Assembly (NCBI GenBank): GCA_029975435.1
Contig: JARKPC010000256.1
Coordinates: 1-34,705, forward strand
Origin: Propionivibrio sp.
Lineage (GTDB): Bacteria > Pseudomonadota > Gammaproteobacteria > Burkholderiales > Rhodocyclaceae
DNA: 34,705 nt
Direction of reading: 5' to 3'
This document shows, piece after piece, positions 11,186 through 21,055 of the stretch (positions are counted from its first letter, which is position 1; every line of letters begins with the position of its first letter). The position numbers and the translations under genes were made by a program. The notes beneath the pieces are model-generated. The model was not told the origin of the DNA. It worked only from the letters and a program-made list of their open reading frames with translations, and did no database searches.

Positions 11186-13765
11186 CTATTCAGTCTTGCT
11201 ACGTACCGAGGTCTTTCTGCCGGGAGAGGTTTTTTTCTCCGTGGCAGACTTCAGACTATTCGCGGCTTTCGGCTTGGCTTCTTTCTTCTCGAATTCAAAG
11301 CCAACTTTTCCGTCTGTCCCCCGCACCAGAAACGCCGAAAACTTCCGCCGGGTGCGGGCCGAGACGAACCCTCTCAACAATTCTGTCCGTCCAGTGGATA
11401 GCAGCTTGGTCATTTGCGCGGGCTCGACCACCTGTTGGAGAATCACTTTCCCCGAGCGAAAATCGCAAACCCGTCCTGAACCCACGGATTTTTCGCAGAC
11501 GTACGCCATCCCGTGCTCGAATACTCCGGCCCCGCATTTTGGGCATTGTCCGAGCGATTGCTGCCCGGAAAAATCAATTTCCTCATTACCCGAATCGTCG
11601 CCTGAGCCCTGTCCGAAATCAAACTCGGGCTGATGAGCTTCATTGAGCCGGATAATGGCGTTAAAGGGGCGGCCCATCTTGTTACGGAAGCCGCTCAGCG
11701 GGCCAATCACCCTCTTGTTCAGTAATTCCTCGATCTCAGCCGCCTCGTACTGGCGACCGGCCACGATCTTCCACAACGAGAAATCGCACCCTTGGCACTG
11801 GAACTTCTTGTAAGTCTCCTTAATCTTTCCGCCGCACTTCGGGCAAGGCGTGGCGAGTTCGCCGAAATCTCCTGGAATAGTGTCGCTGTCATAACTCTTG
11901 GCCCGGTCGACGATGTGCTGCGTCATGGCTGCAATCTCTTGCATGAACGCATCGCGCGACATCTCTCCGCGCTCCATTCTGGCCAGCTTGTATTCCCACT
12001 CGCCGGTGAGCTCAGGCGCAGTGAGTTCGGGAATGCCAAGGCCGTTAAGCAAGGTCATCAGGGAAAACGCTTTCGCGGTCGGCAGAAGCTCCCGGCCCTC
12101 GCGGTGCAAGTACTGCTCGCCGATAAGGTTCTCGATGATCTGCGCGCGCGTGGCGGGAGTCCCGAGCCCACGGCCGGCCATGGCAGCCTTCAACTCTTCG
12201 TCGTCCACCATTTTTCCAGCCCCCTCCATCGCTGACAGGAGGGTAGCTTCAGAGTAGCGTGGAGGCGGCCGGGTTGCCGTGGCGTTTAGTGTGACTTCCT
12301 CGGCAGTGACTACTTCCTTCGGTTTGATGGCGACAAGGTTGCCTTCGTCGCCCTCCTGCCCTTCGCGCCCATAAACCGCGAGCCAACCTGGGTTAACCAA
12401 TACCTTGCCTTCGGTCTTGAAAGGTTCTCGCTCCACGCGCGTGATACGGGTCGTGATCAGATATTCCGCAGCCGGATAGAACACGGCGAGGAAGCGCTTT
12501 ACGACCATGTCGTAGAGCTTCTGCTCGGGTTCCGAGAGGTGCTTTGGTGCTTGTTGCGTCGGGATGATCGCGAAGTGATCTGATATCTTGGCGTTGTTGA
12601 ATATCCGCTTGTTTGGAAGTACCCAGTTGCGCGCAAGGATCTGGTGGGCGAAAGGCGCGTATCTGGCCAGCAGCGTCTCGTCGTGGCCCTTGCCGATGCC
12701 TTCTCCCGTCAAGGTGCGAAGCGCATCCTTGACGTTGCCGGTATAGTCTTCGGGAAGTGCGCGGGAATCGGTACGTGGATAGGTCAGTACCTTGTGCTTC
12801 TCATAGAGCGCTTGCGCAAGTCCAAGCGTCATCTTGGCCGAAAAACCAAACCGGCTATTGGCTTCGCGCTGCAGACTGGTCAGGTCGTAGAGAAGCGGTG
12901 ACAGCTGGGTTGACGGCTTGGCCTCCTCGGTGACCTCTCCTTTGCGCCCGGCGCACTTCTCTTGAAGCGCCTTTGCGCGTTCTTCATCCCATATCCGCTC
13001 GGCGCGCAGATGCTCGTCTTCGTCCGTCTTGCCCTTAGAGAAGTTCTCGTCGAACCAGCGACCCTTGTATTCGCCGTCGGCGCAGGCAAACGACGCTTCC
13101 AGTTCCCAATACGCGCGCGGCTTGAATTTCCTGATCTTGTCTTCCCGGTCCACGATCAGTGCCAGAGTGGGGGTCTGAACGCGCCCGACCGTGGTCAAGT
13201 GGAAGCCGCCGGTCTTCGAGTTGAAGGCCGTCATGGCGCGTGTCCCATTGATGCCTACCAGCCAGTCGGATTCGGAACGGCAGACGGCCGCGTCGGCCAG
13301 CCCGCGCATCTCACTCCCCGCCCGAAGCTGCGAGAACCCTTCGCGTATCGCCGGCTGGGTCATCGATTGCAGCCAAAGCCGTTCGACAGGCTTGGAGGTC
13401 TTCGCATGTTGCACGATATAGTTGAAGATCAGTTCCCCTTCCCTTCCCGCGTCGCATGCGTTGACCAGACCTGTGACATCCTTGCGCTTGATAAGGCGAG
13501 AAAGCACTTTGAGACGGGACTCGGTCTTTTCGATCGGACGCAAGTCGAAGTGCGGCGGAATGACGGGCAAATGGGCAAACGACCACTTTCCACGTTTCAC
13601 CTCGAATTCTTCGGGGCATGCAAGTTCGAGCAGATGACCGACCGCGGAACAGATAATGTGGTCTTCGCTTTCGAAATATTCATCGTGCTTTGTAAATCCA
13701 CCCAGGGCGCGCGCGATGTCGGCAGCGACTGAAGGCTTTTCGGCAATGATCAGCTTCTTGCTCAT
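11186..13765 (-). CDS. topB: DNA topoisomerase III (type IA) with zinc-ribbon C-terminus
   Basis: 859 residues. It opens MSKKLIIAEKPSVAADIARA. The Toprim acidic motif DAGREGE is at 105-111. The active-site tyrosine is Tyr329 in LTYPRTDSRALPEDY. GRVQTPTLALIVDRE and GLGTPATRAQIIENLI are the other IA hallmarks. Such enzymes pass single strands to decatenate replication and recombination intermediates. The E. coli protein has 653 residues; here about 200 extra C-terminal residues carry one CxxC/CxxC ribbon (CPKCGG...CQGC, about 635-657), a second Cys cluster (CPKCGAGVFEHGMAYVCEK, about 735-755) and a lysine/serine-rich tail. This longer form is common in Betaproteobacteria. The gene lies downstream of smg and dprA on the same strand. 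Confidence 0.96.
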   Translation of the reverse strand: MSKKLIIAEKPSVAADIARALGGFTKHDEYFESEDHIICSAVGHLLELACPEEFEVKRGKWSFAHLPVIPPHFDLRPIEKTESRLKVLSRLIKRKDVTGLVNACDAGREGELIFNYIVQHAKTSKPVERLWLQSMTQPAIREGFSQLRAGSEMRGLADAAVCRSESDWLVGINGTRAMTAFNSKTGGFHLTTVGRVQTPTLALIVDREDKIRKFKPRAYWELEASFACADGEYKGRWFDENFSKGKTDEDEHLRAERIWDEERAKALQEKCAGRKGEVTEEAKPSTQLSPLLYDLTSLQREANSRFGFSAKMTLGLAQALYEKHKVLTYPRTDSRALPEDYTGNVKDALRTLTGEGIGKGHDETLLARYAPFAHQILARNWVLPNKRIFNNAKISDHFAIIPTQQAPKHLSEPEQKLYDMVVKRFLAVFYPAAEYLITTRITRVEREPFKTEGKVLVNPGWLAVYGREGQEGDEGNLVAIKPKEVVTAEEVTLNATATRPPPRYSEATLLSAMEGAGKMVDDEELKAAMAGRGLGTPATRAQIIENLIGEQYLHREGRELLPTAKAFSLMTLLNGLGIPELTAPELTGEWEYKLARMERGEMSRDAFMQEIAAMTQHIVDRAKSYDSDTIPGDFGELATPCPKCGGKIKETYKKFQCQGCDFSLWKIVAGRQYEAAEIEELLNKRVIGPLSGFRNKMGRPFNAIIRLNEAHQPEFDFGQGSGDDSGNEEIDFSGQQSLGQCPKCGAGVFEHGMAYVCEKSVGSGRVCDFRSGKVILQQVVEPAQMTKLLSTGRTELLRGFVSARTRRKFSAFLVRGTDGKVGFEFEKKEAKPKAANSLKSATEKKTSPGRKTSVRSKTE

Positions 13766-13966
13766 GAATTAGTTATGCCTGGAATAGCGGTGAAATATAT
13801 ATGTCTGCGACATCTGACGGTAACGCCATGGTGCAAGGCATGATAAAAGTACTCTGTCACGCTTGGCAAGCAACATGCGTCGGGCGCTGTTTCAAATCGG
13901 GGAACGGTGCGCGGAATAGCCACAGCGGCGGGTAATGACACCTTCAACGACTGTTCTCCAATCAGG

Positions 13967-14416
13967 CTAGTGGAGAAGCAATGGTTCGTCGTCGTATAGC
14001 AGTTCCTCGACGATCAGTGGTTCGAGTCCGCTTTGGCTGCTCCACAGCACCATCAGGACGATGATCTTGAGCTTTCCCACGGGAACCGGGTTGTCGTCGA
14101 GAACCATGGCCCGGTCGATGATGATTTCCCTCTGCGCCCCGGTTGTCAGTCCGGCGGACTCAAGAAACAAAAGGAAACGGTGGCACTCCATGCCAAGTTT
14201 GTTGCTTTCCTCGAAAGACAAGATGCGGGTGGAGCGATTGTCATAATCAAACGGATGGACGGGCGAACGCCTCAGTTCCGCGAGCCAGTCGAGTGCTTCT
14301 GAAATCTCTTTCTCCTCGAAACCAATGGCGCCAAGCTTGCGAGCCAAGGCTTCATGTTTCGGATGGGCTGAGAAGTCGTGGTAGTTTTCGAAGAGATATA
14401 CGAGGATGTCGATCAT
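13967..14416 (-). CDS. smg: Smg family protein (DUF494)
   Basis: 149 residues. The opening MIDILVYLFENYHDF, the middle LGAIGFEEKEISEALDWL and the C-terminal GKLKIIVLMVLWSS with the acidic end EELLYDDEPLLLH are typical of Smg/DUF494. The biochemical role is not established. The gene is constantly found beside dprA and topoisomerase genes in proteobacteria, as here: dprA is 63 bases upstream and topB is 201 bases downstream. The gap to topB shows no convincing gene. Confidence 0.93.
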   Translation of the reverse strand: MIDILVYLFENYHDFSAHPKHEALARKLGAIGFEEKEISEALDWLAELRRSPVHPFDYDNRSTRILSFEESNKLGMECHRFLLFLESAGLTTGAQREIIIDRAMVLDDNPVPVGKLKIIVLMVLWSSQSGLEPLIVEELLYDDEPLLLH

Positions 14417-14479
14417 GAGGTAAACAAGGCTGCACCCCGATCCGCCACCGTGGGAAAGGGTCGGGTTGCAAGAAAAGAA

Positions 14480-15577
14480 TTAGTGGCTTTGGAGGCGCTG
14501 GTATCGGTTGCCGGGCAAACTGGCGATACGCCCTTCAAGTTCAAGGTGCAGAAGCATCACGGAAAGCGCCTCGGCGGTCAAGCCGGATCGTGTGACCAGA
14601 TCGTCGATGCCGCAAGGATCATATCCCATAAGTGCCAGAAGTTCCCAACTCTCCGACGCGTCGCCTGATTCCTCCTGATGCTTCTTCGTCGTTGGTGGAG
14701 AGACCGGCCAATGCAATTCTTCGAGTATGTCCTGTGCTGCTTCAACCAACTTGGCGCCCTGCTTGATCAATTTGTGACAACCCTTGGCCTGCGGCGAATG
14801 GATCGAACCGGGTATGGCAAACACGTCACGTCCTTGCTCGCCGGCGAGCCGGGCCGTAATGAGCGAGCCGCTTTCCATCGCCGCTTCCACGACCAGAACG
14901 CCGCGCGCGATCCCGGAAATCAGACGATTGCGACGGGGGAAATTGGCGGCAATGACCGGCGTTCCGATCGGGAATTCGGAAACGATGGCACCCTTCGCCC
15001 CAATGGTGTGCGCCAGCTCAAGGTTGCGTGCCGGATAGATGCGATCGATCCCGGTGCCGATGAAGGCAATCGTGCCACCGCCAACCGAAAGAGCACCGCG
15101 ATGCGCGGCAGCGTCGATGCCCAGTGCCAAGCCGCTGGCAACGACCAGCCCGGCTTCCGCCAGCGCGGCCGCAAATTTCTCGGCATTCTGGAGCCCCTGC
15201 GGCGTGGGATTCCGGCTGCCGACGATGGACAAGGTCGACTGGTTCAGCAAATCCAACCGGCCGCGGACGTACAGAAGGGTCGGTGGGTCCGGAATCTCAA
15301 GGAGCGCTTGGGGGTAAGCCGAATCGGCAAGCGTTACGATATGCTGGTCTTGCCCGGTTGCCCAAGTTTCGGCGCCGGCAATCGCCGCTTCATTATTGGT
15401 GTCGAGCAAAAGCCTGATGGCCTTGTCGCCGATCACCGCGCGCAGGGAAGCATAATTGGCGGCAAAAATCTCATCGGGCCAGCCGAAGGCAGTGAGCAGC
15501 TTGCGCTGGGTTTCCCCGCCAATGCCGGGAATGAGGGTCAGTCTAAGCCAGCTGGAGAGTGACCCGGGAGCTGACAT
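14480..15577 (-). CDS. dprA: DNA processing protein DprA (Smf)
   Basis: 365 residues. It binds incoming single-stranded DNA during natural transformation and loads RecA. An N-terminal helix-hairpin-helix-like part (LRLTLIPGIGGETQRKLLTA) precedes the Rossmann-fold core. The core shows SIVGSRNPTPQG, VASGLALGIDAAAHRGAL, GVLVVEAAMESGSLITA and DVFAIPGSIHSPQAKGCHKL. A C-terminal winged-helix part (about 305-360, DLVTRSGLTAEALSVMLLHL) is also present, as in many gram-negative DprA proteins. It starts 3 bases after the LysM-protein stop, so the two are almost certainly one transcript. Confidence 0.96.
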   Translation of the reverse strand: MSAPGSLSSWLRLTLIPGIGGETQRKLLTAFGWPDEIFAANYASLRAVIGDKAIRLLLDTNNEAAIAGAETWATGQDQHIVTLADSAYPQALLEIPDPPTLLYVRGRLDLLNQSTLSIVGSRNPTPQGLQNAEKFAAALAEAGLVVASGLALGIDAAAHRGALSVGGGTIAFIGTGIDRIYPARNLELAHTIGAKGAIVSEFPIGTPVIAANFPRRNRLISGIARGVLVVEAAMESGSLITARLAGEQGRDVFAIPGSIHSPQAKGCHKLIKQGAKLVEAAQDILEELHWPVSPPTTKKHQEESGDASESWELLALMGYDPCGIDDLVTRSGLTAEALSVMLLHLELEGRIASLPGNRYQRLQSH

Positions 15578-15580
15578 CGC

Positions 15581-16597
15581 TCAAGGCGTGCGAACGAAAT
15601 CGTTGACTTCGATGGTTCCGTCGGACTGCACAACCAAGGCGTACGAAATCCGCTCGAAAGTTCTGAACACGAATGCCAGACCGAAACGCTGAGCCGGTAT
15701 GACAACATTGACCTTGTTGTCGTTCTCGTCGCGCTGGACGACTGTGCGGTTTCTTTCGAGCGCGAGAACGTGACCGATCTCGACACCATCTCGGCTGCCA
15801 CGGCTCACGGACACGATGGACAGTCTGCCGCCAGTGCCCACACCGCCGTACACGGAGATAATACGGCCATCGATAGCGCCGTCGGGCCGGTGCGGGACGT
15901 AGTCAACCAAAGTCGGACGAACGGCCGGAATCAACCGGTCGCCCCGTCCGATTTCCTGCTTGGCGGTCACGACTTCAAAGATAGCCGGATCACCGGACTT
16001 GGTTTGCATCGCCGAGCCGAGGTGGAAGGCTTCGTATCCGAGAATCAGCTTGTCGTTCTCCGGATCGTAAAGTGGCTTGCCATTACGATAGACCTGCCAG
16101 TCCTTTTGTGCCGGATCGGCGTTGGCGACGTAGGCCGTGTCTCCTTTGCCAAGGAATACCCGGTCCTGCTGGGTGGCAACGATGCGAGCTGCAGAATCCA
16201 GACCACGTTCTTCGACAATCAAAGGCGTCGAAATGAACGGTTCGATGACGTTTGGCGGGATCGGCGGAATGGCATCACGGAGTTGTTCAGCGTAAATTTG
16301 CGGGCGCAACTGCGACTCGAGGCGCAGGAAAGGTTCCCCTTTGGCATCGCGCCCCAGGATAATCACGTCGCCCGGATAGATGCGGTGGGGATTCTTGATC
16401 TGGGCCTTGTTCATGCGCCAGATCTCCGGCCAGCGCCAGGGTTCCTTGAGGAACTTCGCGGAGATATCCCAAAGCGTATCTCCGGGCACGACGACATGTT
16501 GTTGAGGCGCTGCGTCGGCGAGCTTCAGAGGCTGATCGGCCGCGTTAACCAGGGCAGCGGCAGCAGCCAGAATGAGCGCGGATAAAATGCGGATCAT
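15581..16597 (-). CDS. Secreted LysM-domain protein
   Basis: 338 residues from the ATG at 16597, chosen because AGGA lies 7 bases upstream and a signal peptide begins there (MIRILSALILAAAAALVNAA, cleavage near residue 19-20). A longer reading to 16714 adds an arginine-rich, non-signal stretch and is rejected. One LysM domain (about 32-85: VVVPGDTLWDISAKFLKEPW, WRMNKAQIKNPHRIYPGDVI) should bind peptidoglycan. The rest, about 250 residues, has no motif I recognise. The protein precedes dprA in the conserved LysM-dprA-smg order and is divergent from def. Confidence 0.88.
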   Translation of the reverse strand: MIRILSALILAAAAALVNAADQPLKLADAAPQQHVVVPGDTLWDISAKFLKEPWRWPEIWRMNKAQIKNPHRIYPGDVIILGRDAKGEPFLRLESQLRPQIYAEQLRDAIPPIPPNVIEPFISTPLIVEERGLDSAARIVATQQDRVFLGKGDTAYVANADPAQKDWQVYRNGKPLYDPENDKLILGYEAFHLGSAMQTKSGDPAIFEVVTAKQEIGRGDRLIPAVRPTLVDYVPHRPDGAIDGRIISVYGGVGTGGRLSIVSVSRGSRDGVEIGHVLALERNRTVVQRDENDNKVNVVIPAQRFGLAFVFRTFERISYALVVQSDGTIEVNDFVRTP

Positions 16598-16793
16598 CGT
16601 GTTATCCTCATACGAACGAGCAATCAGCACACTGTAGTTGCCTACGGCAATCCAGTGGCGGCGAACGGCAGGGCGTTCTGCTGGTTGTATCGCTGTCTGC
16701 CGCCGACATCGCATACAATGTGCAAATATTGCGCTGTATTTGTAGATGTTGCATTAGATTCTGCACGTAATTACTTCTTCGATCAAGCATTTT

Positions 16794-17297
16794 ATGGCCT
16801 TACTTCCAATTCTCCGCTTTCCCGATCCGCGTCTTAAAAAGGTTGCCGCGCCGGTTCGGAATATTGACGCTAGCATAAAGCGTCTGGCGCGCGATATGGC
16901 TGAGACAATGTATGAGGCACCCGGAATCGGGTTGGCGGCTACACAGGTGGATGTCCACCTGCGGCTCATCGTGATCGACACCTCGGAGACGCACGATCAA
17001 CTCCTGACCCTGATCAATCCGGAAATTGTGGAAAGCCAAGGCACGCAAGTGTGCGAGGAAGGTTGCCTGTCGGTTCCCGGCATATACGACAAGGTCGAGC
17101 GTGCCGAATCCGTTGTCGTGCGCTATCTTGACCTTGAAGGCGTCGAGAGGACGATCGACGCGGACGGGTTGCTGGCCGTCTGCCTTCAGCATGAGATCGA
17201 CCATCTGGACGGCAAGGTGTTCGTCGAGCACCTGTCCCTGCTCAAGCAGACCCGCATCAAGGCCAAGTTGGCCAAACAAGCGAAAATTACCGCATGA
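16794..17297 (+). CDS. def: Peptide deformylase
   Basis: 167 residues. It removes the formyl group from the initiator methionine of new proteins. All three family motifs are present: GIGLAATQ at 44-51, EGCLSVP at 89-95 with metal ligand Cys91, and QHEIDHLDG at 132-140 with ligands His133 and His137 and catalytic Glu134. The start ATG gives [18 protein letters not shown], the usual N-terminus. The stop overlaps the fmt start (ATGA), so the two enzymes that add and remove the formyl group are translationally coupled. Confidence 0.98.
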   Translation: MALLPILRFPDPRLKKVAAPVRNIDASIKRLARDMAETMYEAPGIGLAATQVDVHLRLIVIDTSETHDQLLTLINPEIVESQGTQVCEEGCLSVPGIYDKVERAESVVVRYLDLEGVERTIDADGLLAVCLQHEIDHLDGKVFVEHLSLLKQTRIKAKLAKQAKITA

Positions 17298-18217
17298 AAC
17301 TCATTTTCGCCGGGACGCCCGACTTCGCGGCGCAGTCCCTGAACGCCATTGTTGCCGCCGGTCATCGCGTGGAGTTGGTGCTTACTCAGCCTGATCGGCC
17401 TTCCGGAAGGGGAATGACGCTTCGTTCGTCACCGGTCAAGGAAGCGGCGGAGGCTTCGGGAATCGACGTATTCCAGCCTCTTACGCTGAAGGACCCGGCA
17501 GCTCAGGAACGTGTGCGCGCCGTGCAGGCCGACGCCATGATTGTGGCGGCCTACGGCCTGATCTTGCCGCAGGCGGTTCTCGACATGCCGCGATTTGGTT
17601 GCATCAACATTCACGCTTCGCTGTTGCCGCGCTGGAGAGGTGCGGCTCCGATCCAGCGCGCCATACTGGCCGGCGATGCGGAGAGCGGCGTGTGCATCAT
17701 GCAGATGGACGCCGGACTCGATACCGGGCCCGTGCTGCTGTCGGGGCGCGTGCCGATCTCAGCCGAAGATACTGCGGGAATCTTGCACGATAAGCTGGCC
17801 GAGCTTGGCGCGCGGCTGGTCGTCGATACCCTGGCCAGGCTTCCTATCGACGCGGTTCCACAATCCGAAGACGGGCTGACTTACGCCGCCAAGATTGACA
17901 AGGCCGAGGCGCAGCTCGATTGGCGCTTGCCGGCCGTGCAACTTGAACGCCAGATACGCGCTTTCAATCCGTTTCCGGGAGCGCTGGGGACGCTTGACGG
18001 CGTGGCGGTCAAAGTCTGGCGAGCCGAATTGGTCACCGCTGCGGCAACGCCGGGTACCATCTTGTCGGTCGAGCGGAAGGGCATTATCGTGGCCTGCGGC
18101 GATGGCGGTTTGCGCCTCACCGAACTGCAGAAAGCCGGAGGCAAGCGTTTGCCGGCAGCGCAGTTCCTCGCTGGAAATCCGATCGCTCCGGGTGCGGTAT
18201 TTGCCCTGCCCTCTTGA
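17294..18217 (+). CDS. fmt: Methionyl-tRNA formyltransferase
   Basis: 307 residues. It transfers a formyl group from 10-formyl-tetrahydrofolate to Met-tRNAfMet. The N-terminal catalytic domain shows [13 protein letters not shown], then [17 protein letters not shown] with Asn105 and His107, and [12 protein letters not shown] with the catalytic Asp near 143. This matches the N-H-D triad of E. coli Fmt. The C-terminal OB-fold domain begins near 205 ([12 protein letters not shown]). It overlaps def by 4 bases and precedes htpX by 80 bases. Confidence 0.98.
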   Translation: MKLIFAGTPDFAAQSLNAIVAAGHRVELVLTQPDRPSGRGMTLRSSPVKEAAEASGIDVFQPLTLKDPAAQERVRAVQADAMIVAAYGLILPQAVLDMPRFGCINIHASLLPRWRGAAPIQRAILAGDAESGVCIMQMDAGLDTGPVLLSGRVPISAEDTAGILHDKLAELGARLVVDTLARLPIDAVPQSEDGLTYAAKIDKAEAQLDWRLPAVQLERQIRAFNPFPGALGTLDGVAVKVWRAELVTAAATPGTILSVERKGIIVACGDGGLRLTELQKAGGKRLPAAQFLAGNPIAPGAVFALPS

Positions 18218-18297
18218 ATTCTCGGCGGCATTCCCAATCTAGGAAAAGGCGGAAGATGGTTCCGCGTTAGTTCCGCAACCGTGAGGAGACTGCGACA

Positions 18298-19152
18298 ATG
18301 CTTGGCAACTGGCTGAAGACGACTGTCCTGATGGCGGCCATCGTGGCCTTGTTCGGTGTCATCGGTGCTTATCTGGGCGGCGCCAACGGAATGATCATGG
18401 CGCTTATATTCGGTGGGGCGATGAATTTCTTCGCCTACTGGTTTTCCGACAAGATGGTGCTGCGCATGTATAACGCGCGCGAGGTCGATGAAGCATCGGC
18501 GCCGCAATTCCACGCCATGGTGCGGGAACTGGCGCAGCGCGCCGGTCTGCCGATGCCGCGTGTGTACCTGATCGACGAAGCCCAGCCCAATGCCTTCGCT
18601 ACCGGGCGCAATCCGGAAAACGCCGCAGTGGCGGCGACAACCGGGATTCTTAATCTCCTCTCGGCGCGCGAGATTCGCGGCGTGATGGCGCATGAGCTGG
18701 CGCACGTCCGGCACCGCGACATCCTGATTTCGACGATATCGGCGACGATGGCCGGAGCCATTTCGGCGCTGGCCAACTTCGCAATGTTCTTCGGCGGTCG
18801 CGATTCCGAGGGGCGTCCGGCCAACCCCGTCGCCACCATTCTCGTGGCCCTGCTTGCCCCGCTCGCGGCCGCGCTGATCCAGTTGGCCATCTCTCGCTCG
18901 CGCGAATTCGAAGCGGATCGTGGCGGCGCCGAGATCAGCGGCGATGCGAATGCGCTGGCCGATGCGCTGACCAAGATCGACCGCTACGCTCGCGGGATTC
19001 CGATGCAGGTGGCAGAAGAGCATCCGGCCACGGCGCAGATGATGATCATGAATCCGCTCTCCGGCGGCGGCATCGCCGGGTTGTTCAGCACACACCCCGC
19101 CACCGAGGAGCGGGTGGCTCGTTTGCGGGCACTGGCTGCCGGTTATCGCTGA
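18298..19152 (+). CDS. htpX: Membrane zinc metalloprotease HtpX
   Basis: 284 residues of the M48B peptidase family, an inner-membrane protease that degrades misfolded membrane proteins. Two N-terminal membrane helices (about 8-27 and 32-49) precede the zinc motif [10 protein letters not shown], with His132, Glu133 and His136. The third ligand is expected in [15 protein letters not shown]. Two further hydrophobic segments (about 146-163 and 175-195) flank the catalytic region. TGAGGAG lies shortly before the ATG. Its 3' end overlaps the convergent nuclease gene by 10 bases. In many relatives rsmB follows htpX, but not here. Confidence 0.97.
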   Translation: MLGNWLKTTVLMAAIVALFGVIGAYLGGANGMIMALIFGGAMNFFAYWFSDKMVLRMYNAREVDEASAPQFHAMVRELAQRAGLPMPRVYLIDEAQPNAFATGRNPENAAVAATTGILNLLSAREIRGVMAHELAHVRHRDILISTISATMAGAISALANFAMFFGGRDSEGRPANPVATILVALLAPLAAALIQLAISRSREFEADRGGAEISGDANALADALTKIDRYARGIPMQVAEEHPATAQMMIMNPLSGGGIAGLFSTHPATEERVARLRALAAGYR

Positions 19153-20114
19153 CCGGCTTGCCGTTTGGCCTTGATCGACTGATTGAGCAGGTCGGCCAGG
19201 CGGTAGCCCGCCTGCGCGACGCGCCGGTCGGCGATCTCCCGGCTCCTTTCGAAAAAGGCCTCGGTGATCGTCGGTATCGTGCCTGGTGTTCTGTCATTTC
19301 CCGGCGGATAGGCGCTGTCACGCGCGATCAGCCAACTTTCCTCGATCCAGCGATGGCTTGAAGTGGCCCCGGAGGAATAGGCCGGACGAGGATGGACACT
19401 TATCAATACCCGGCTGGCCTGGTCCAGCTTGTCCCCGCGCAACCAGGGCGGTCCCGGCAAATCGTCCCATAAGGAGTGCAGTGTCGAAACTGGCTTGCGT
19501 GAATTGAAGGGGTTGTGCACCTCCAGGCCGTTACCCAGCTTGTCCCACTTTCCGCTGGCGTCGAGGCGGACGCTCGTATGCAGAGGCTGGTGCGCGTCGC
19601 CAACCAGATGAATGACCCACGGCAAGGCGTAGGTGCGTTCGGCATCCGCATCCGGAGTCCCGAGTGTCTTGGCCAGCGCCACCAGTTGCTTGTCGATCTG
19701 CCCGGAAAGCGGCGTCGCATCCGGAGTGGCGTTGAGTGGAATATTCACGTAGTGCCAGCTGCGCCGGCGTTCCATGTCGGGAAATCCGGGCAGAGTCGGC
19801 GTCGTGTCGCCGCTGCCTGCCGAGTAGAAGCGCTTGTCGTCGCGTATCTCGTCCGGCCAGGTCGAGGCCTCGATGAAGATTCTTCTGTCGCTGTCTTCCT
19901 CTCCTGCTCTCCTGATCCACCGATCGTGATCGGGATGCTGCCGCAACAGCAGGGTAACTTCGTCGCGCACGTCGGGACGCAGATGTTCCCAGGCGATCGC
20001 CGCGACCAAACGGTGTCCGGCGGCATTCCAGGCCTGGGCGGATGACGGGGCAAGGGCGGCCAGCGCCGCGAGCAGCGAGAAAATCCTGCAAGAACAAGCC
20101 GGGCTACCGGTCAA
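19143..20114 (-). CDS. Secreted S1/P1-type nuclease
   Basis: 323 residues. A signal peptide ends at about Ala28 (SSAQA), leaving Trp29 as the mature N-terminus, as in the fungal S1/P1 zinc nucleases where the N-terminal Trp is a metal ligand. The other ligands are visible in order: His of WNAAGH, Asp of STWPDEI, His of SWHYVNIPL, the [11 protein letters not shown] cluster, and LHSLWDD. The active site therefore looks complete for cleavage of single-stranded nucleic acids or 3'-nucleotides in the periplasm or outside. The only fitting start is a TTG at 20114, with GAGG about 9 bases before it. It overlaps the end of the cation transporter gene by 11 bases. Confidence 0.9.
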   Translation of the reverse strand: MTGSPACSCRIFSLLAALAALAPSSAQAWNAAGHRLVAAIAWEHLRPDVRDEVTLLLRQHPDHDRWIRRAGEEDSDRRIFIEASTWPDEIRDDKRFYSAGSGDTTPTLPGFPDMERRRSWHYVNIPLNATPDATPLSGQIDKQLVALAKTLGTPDADAERTYALPWVIHLVGDAHQPLHTSVRLDASGKWDKLGNGLEVHNPFNSRKPVSTLHSLWDDLPGPPWLRGDKLDQASRVLISVHPRPAYSSGATSSHRWIEESWLIARDSAYPPGNDRTPGTIPTITEAFFERSREIADRRVAQAGYRLADLLNQSIKAKRQAGQR

Positions 20115-21003
20115 GCGCTATGTCCTCATGGGAAACCGGGTCTTCCAGCGGTTCCAGATGGGTGATGACGGTGGTGCGCGGCAGCGCCGCGCGAATTTCA
20201 CTTTCCATACGCTCCGCCAGATTGTGTCCTTTGCGCACGGACCAGGCGCCAGGAACCAATACATGGAATTCGACGAAACGGCGCGCGCCCGACTCGCGTG
20301 TGCGCAGCGCGTGATGGTCTATTCCTTCGTCGCGGTAACGCGACAGGATGGCTACGACTTGAGCGTGATCTTCGGGCGGCAAGGCGCCATCCATCAGACC
20401 CGACGTCGAACGATGCACCAGCTTCCAGCCGGTCCACACGATATTCACGGCGACCAGCAGAGCGATCAGGGGATCCAGCCAGAGCCAGCCGGTCAGGCCG
20501 ACGGCACCGACGCCGACGATGACACCCGCCGAAGTCCATACGTCGGTCATCAGGTGATGGGCGTCCGCTTCGAGGGTCAACGATCGGTGTTCCCGTCCCG
20601 CGGCAAGCAGGATGCGGGCAGTAGCGAAATTGACCGCCGAGGCGACGACCGAAACGGCGAGACCGATTCCCACGTCTGACAATGGTTGTGGATCGAGCAG
20701 GCGTTCTGCGGCGGACACGCCGATGGCCGCTGCCGCCAGGAGGATCAGGAATCCTTCGAAGCCGCTGGAGAAGTACTCCGCCTTTCCGTGTCCATAGGCA
20801 TGCCGGTCGTCAGCGGGTTGCTCGGCGATCGTCAACATGGCCAACGCCATCATGGCCCCAGCAAGATTGACGATGGATTCGAGAGCGTCGGAGAGCAGTC
20901 CGACCGAGCCAGTTAACCTCCACGCGACCGCTTTCAAGGCGATGGTGCCCACGGCCGCAAAGATGGATAACCAGGCAAAACGCTTTAGCGAAGGTGTAGT
21001 CAT
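20104..21003 (-). CDS. Cation diffusion facilitator family transporter
   Basis: 299 residues. Six membrane segments in about 1-200 are followed by a cytoplasmic domain (210-290). It begins [20 protein letters not shown]. The metal-site motifs are SDALESIVN at 38-46 on TM2 and HHLMTD at 149-154 on TM5, with [15 protein letters not shown] between TM2 and TM3. Such proteins export Zn2+, Fe2+, Mn2+ or Co2+ in exchange for protons. The site here would be Glu42, Asn46, His150 and Asp154, not the Asp/Asp/His/Asp of E. coli FieF, so the substrate is left open. It overlaps the nuclease start. Three spaced copies of a 6-base element lie just before its ATG. Confidence 0.92.
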   Translation of the reverse strand: MTTPSLKRFAWLSIFAAVGTIALKAVAWRLTGSVGLLSDALESIVNLAGAMMALAMLTIAEQPADDRHAYGHGKAEYFSSGFEGFLILLAAAAIGVSAAERLLDPQPLSDVGIGLAVSVVASAVNFATARILLAAGREHRSLTLEADAHHLMTDVWTSAGVIVGVGAVGLTGWLWLDPLIALLVAVNIVWTGWKLVHRSTSGLMDGALPPEDHAQVVAILSRYRDEGIDHHALRTRESGARRFVEFHVLVPGAWSVRKGHNLAERMESEIRAALPRTTVITHLEPLEDPVSHEDIALDR

Positions 21004-21013
21004 CCGTCAATTA

Positions 21014-21055
21014 TGGCAGGTGAAAGAAGAACTGCCAAAAGCGGGAACATGGCAG
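21014..21055. repeat. Evenly spaced inverted repeats TGGCAG-N12-CTGCCA-N12-TGGCAG
   Basis: TGGCAG occurs at 21014-21019, its reverse complement CTGCCA at 21032-21037 and TGGCAG again at 21050-21055, exactly 18 bases apart each time. They lie 11-52 bases before the transporter ATG in a 141-base divergent gap. They could be an operator or, in the transporter leader RNA, two mutually exclusive hairpins sharing the middle arm. No known regulator is assigned. Confidence 0.4.

Noticed and set aside
13762..13947. Short minus-strand frame upstream of topB
   Set aside because: No recognisable protein features; it overlaps the topB start and lies in its probable promoter region.
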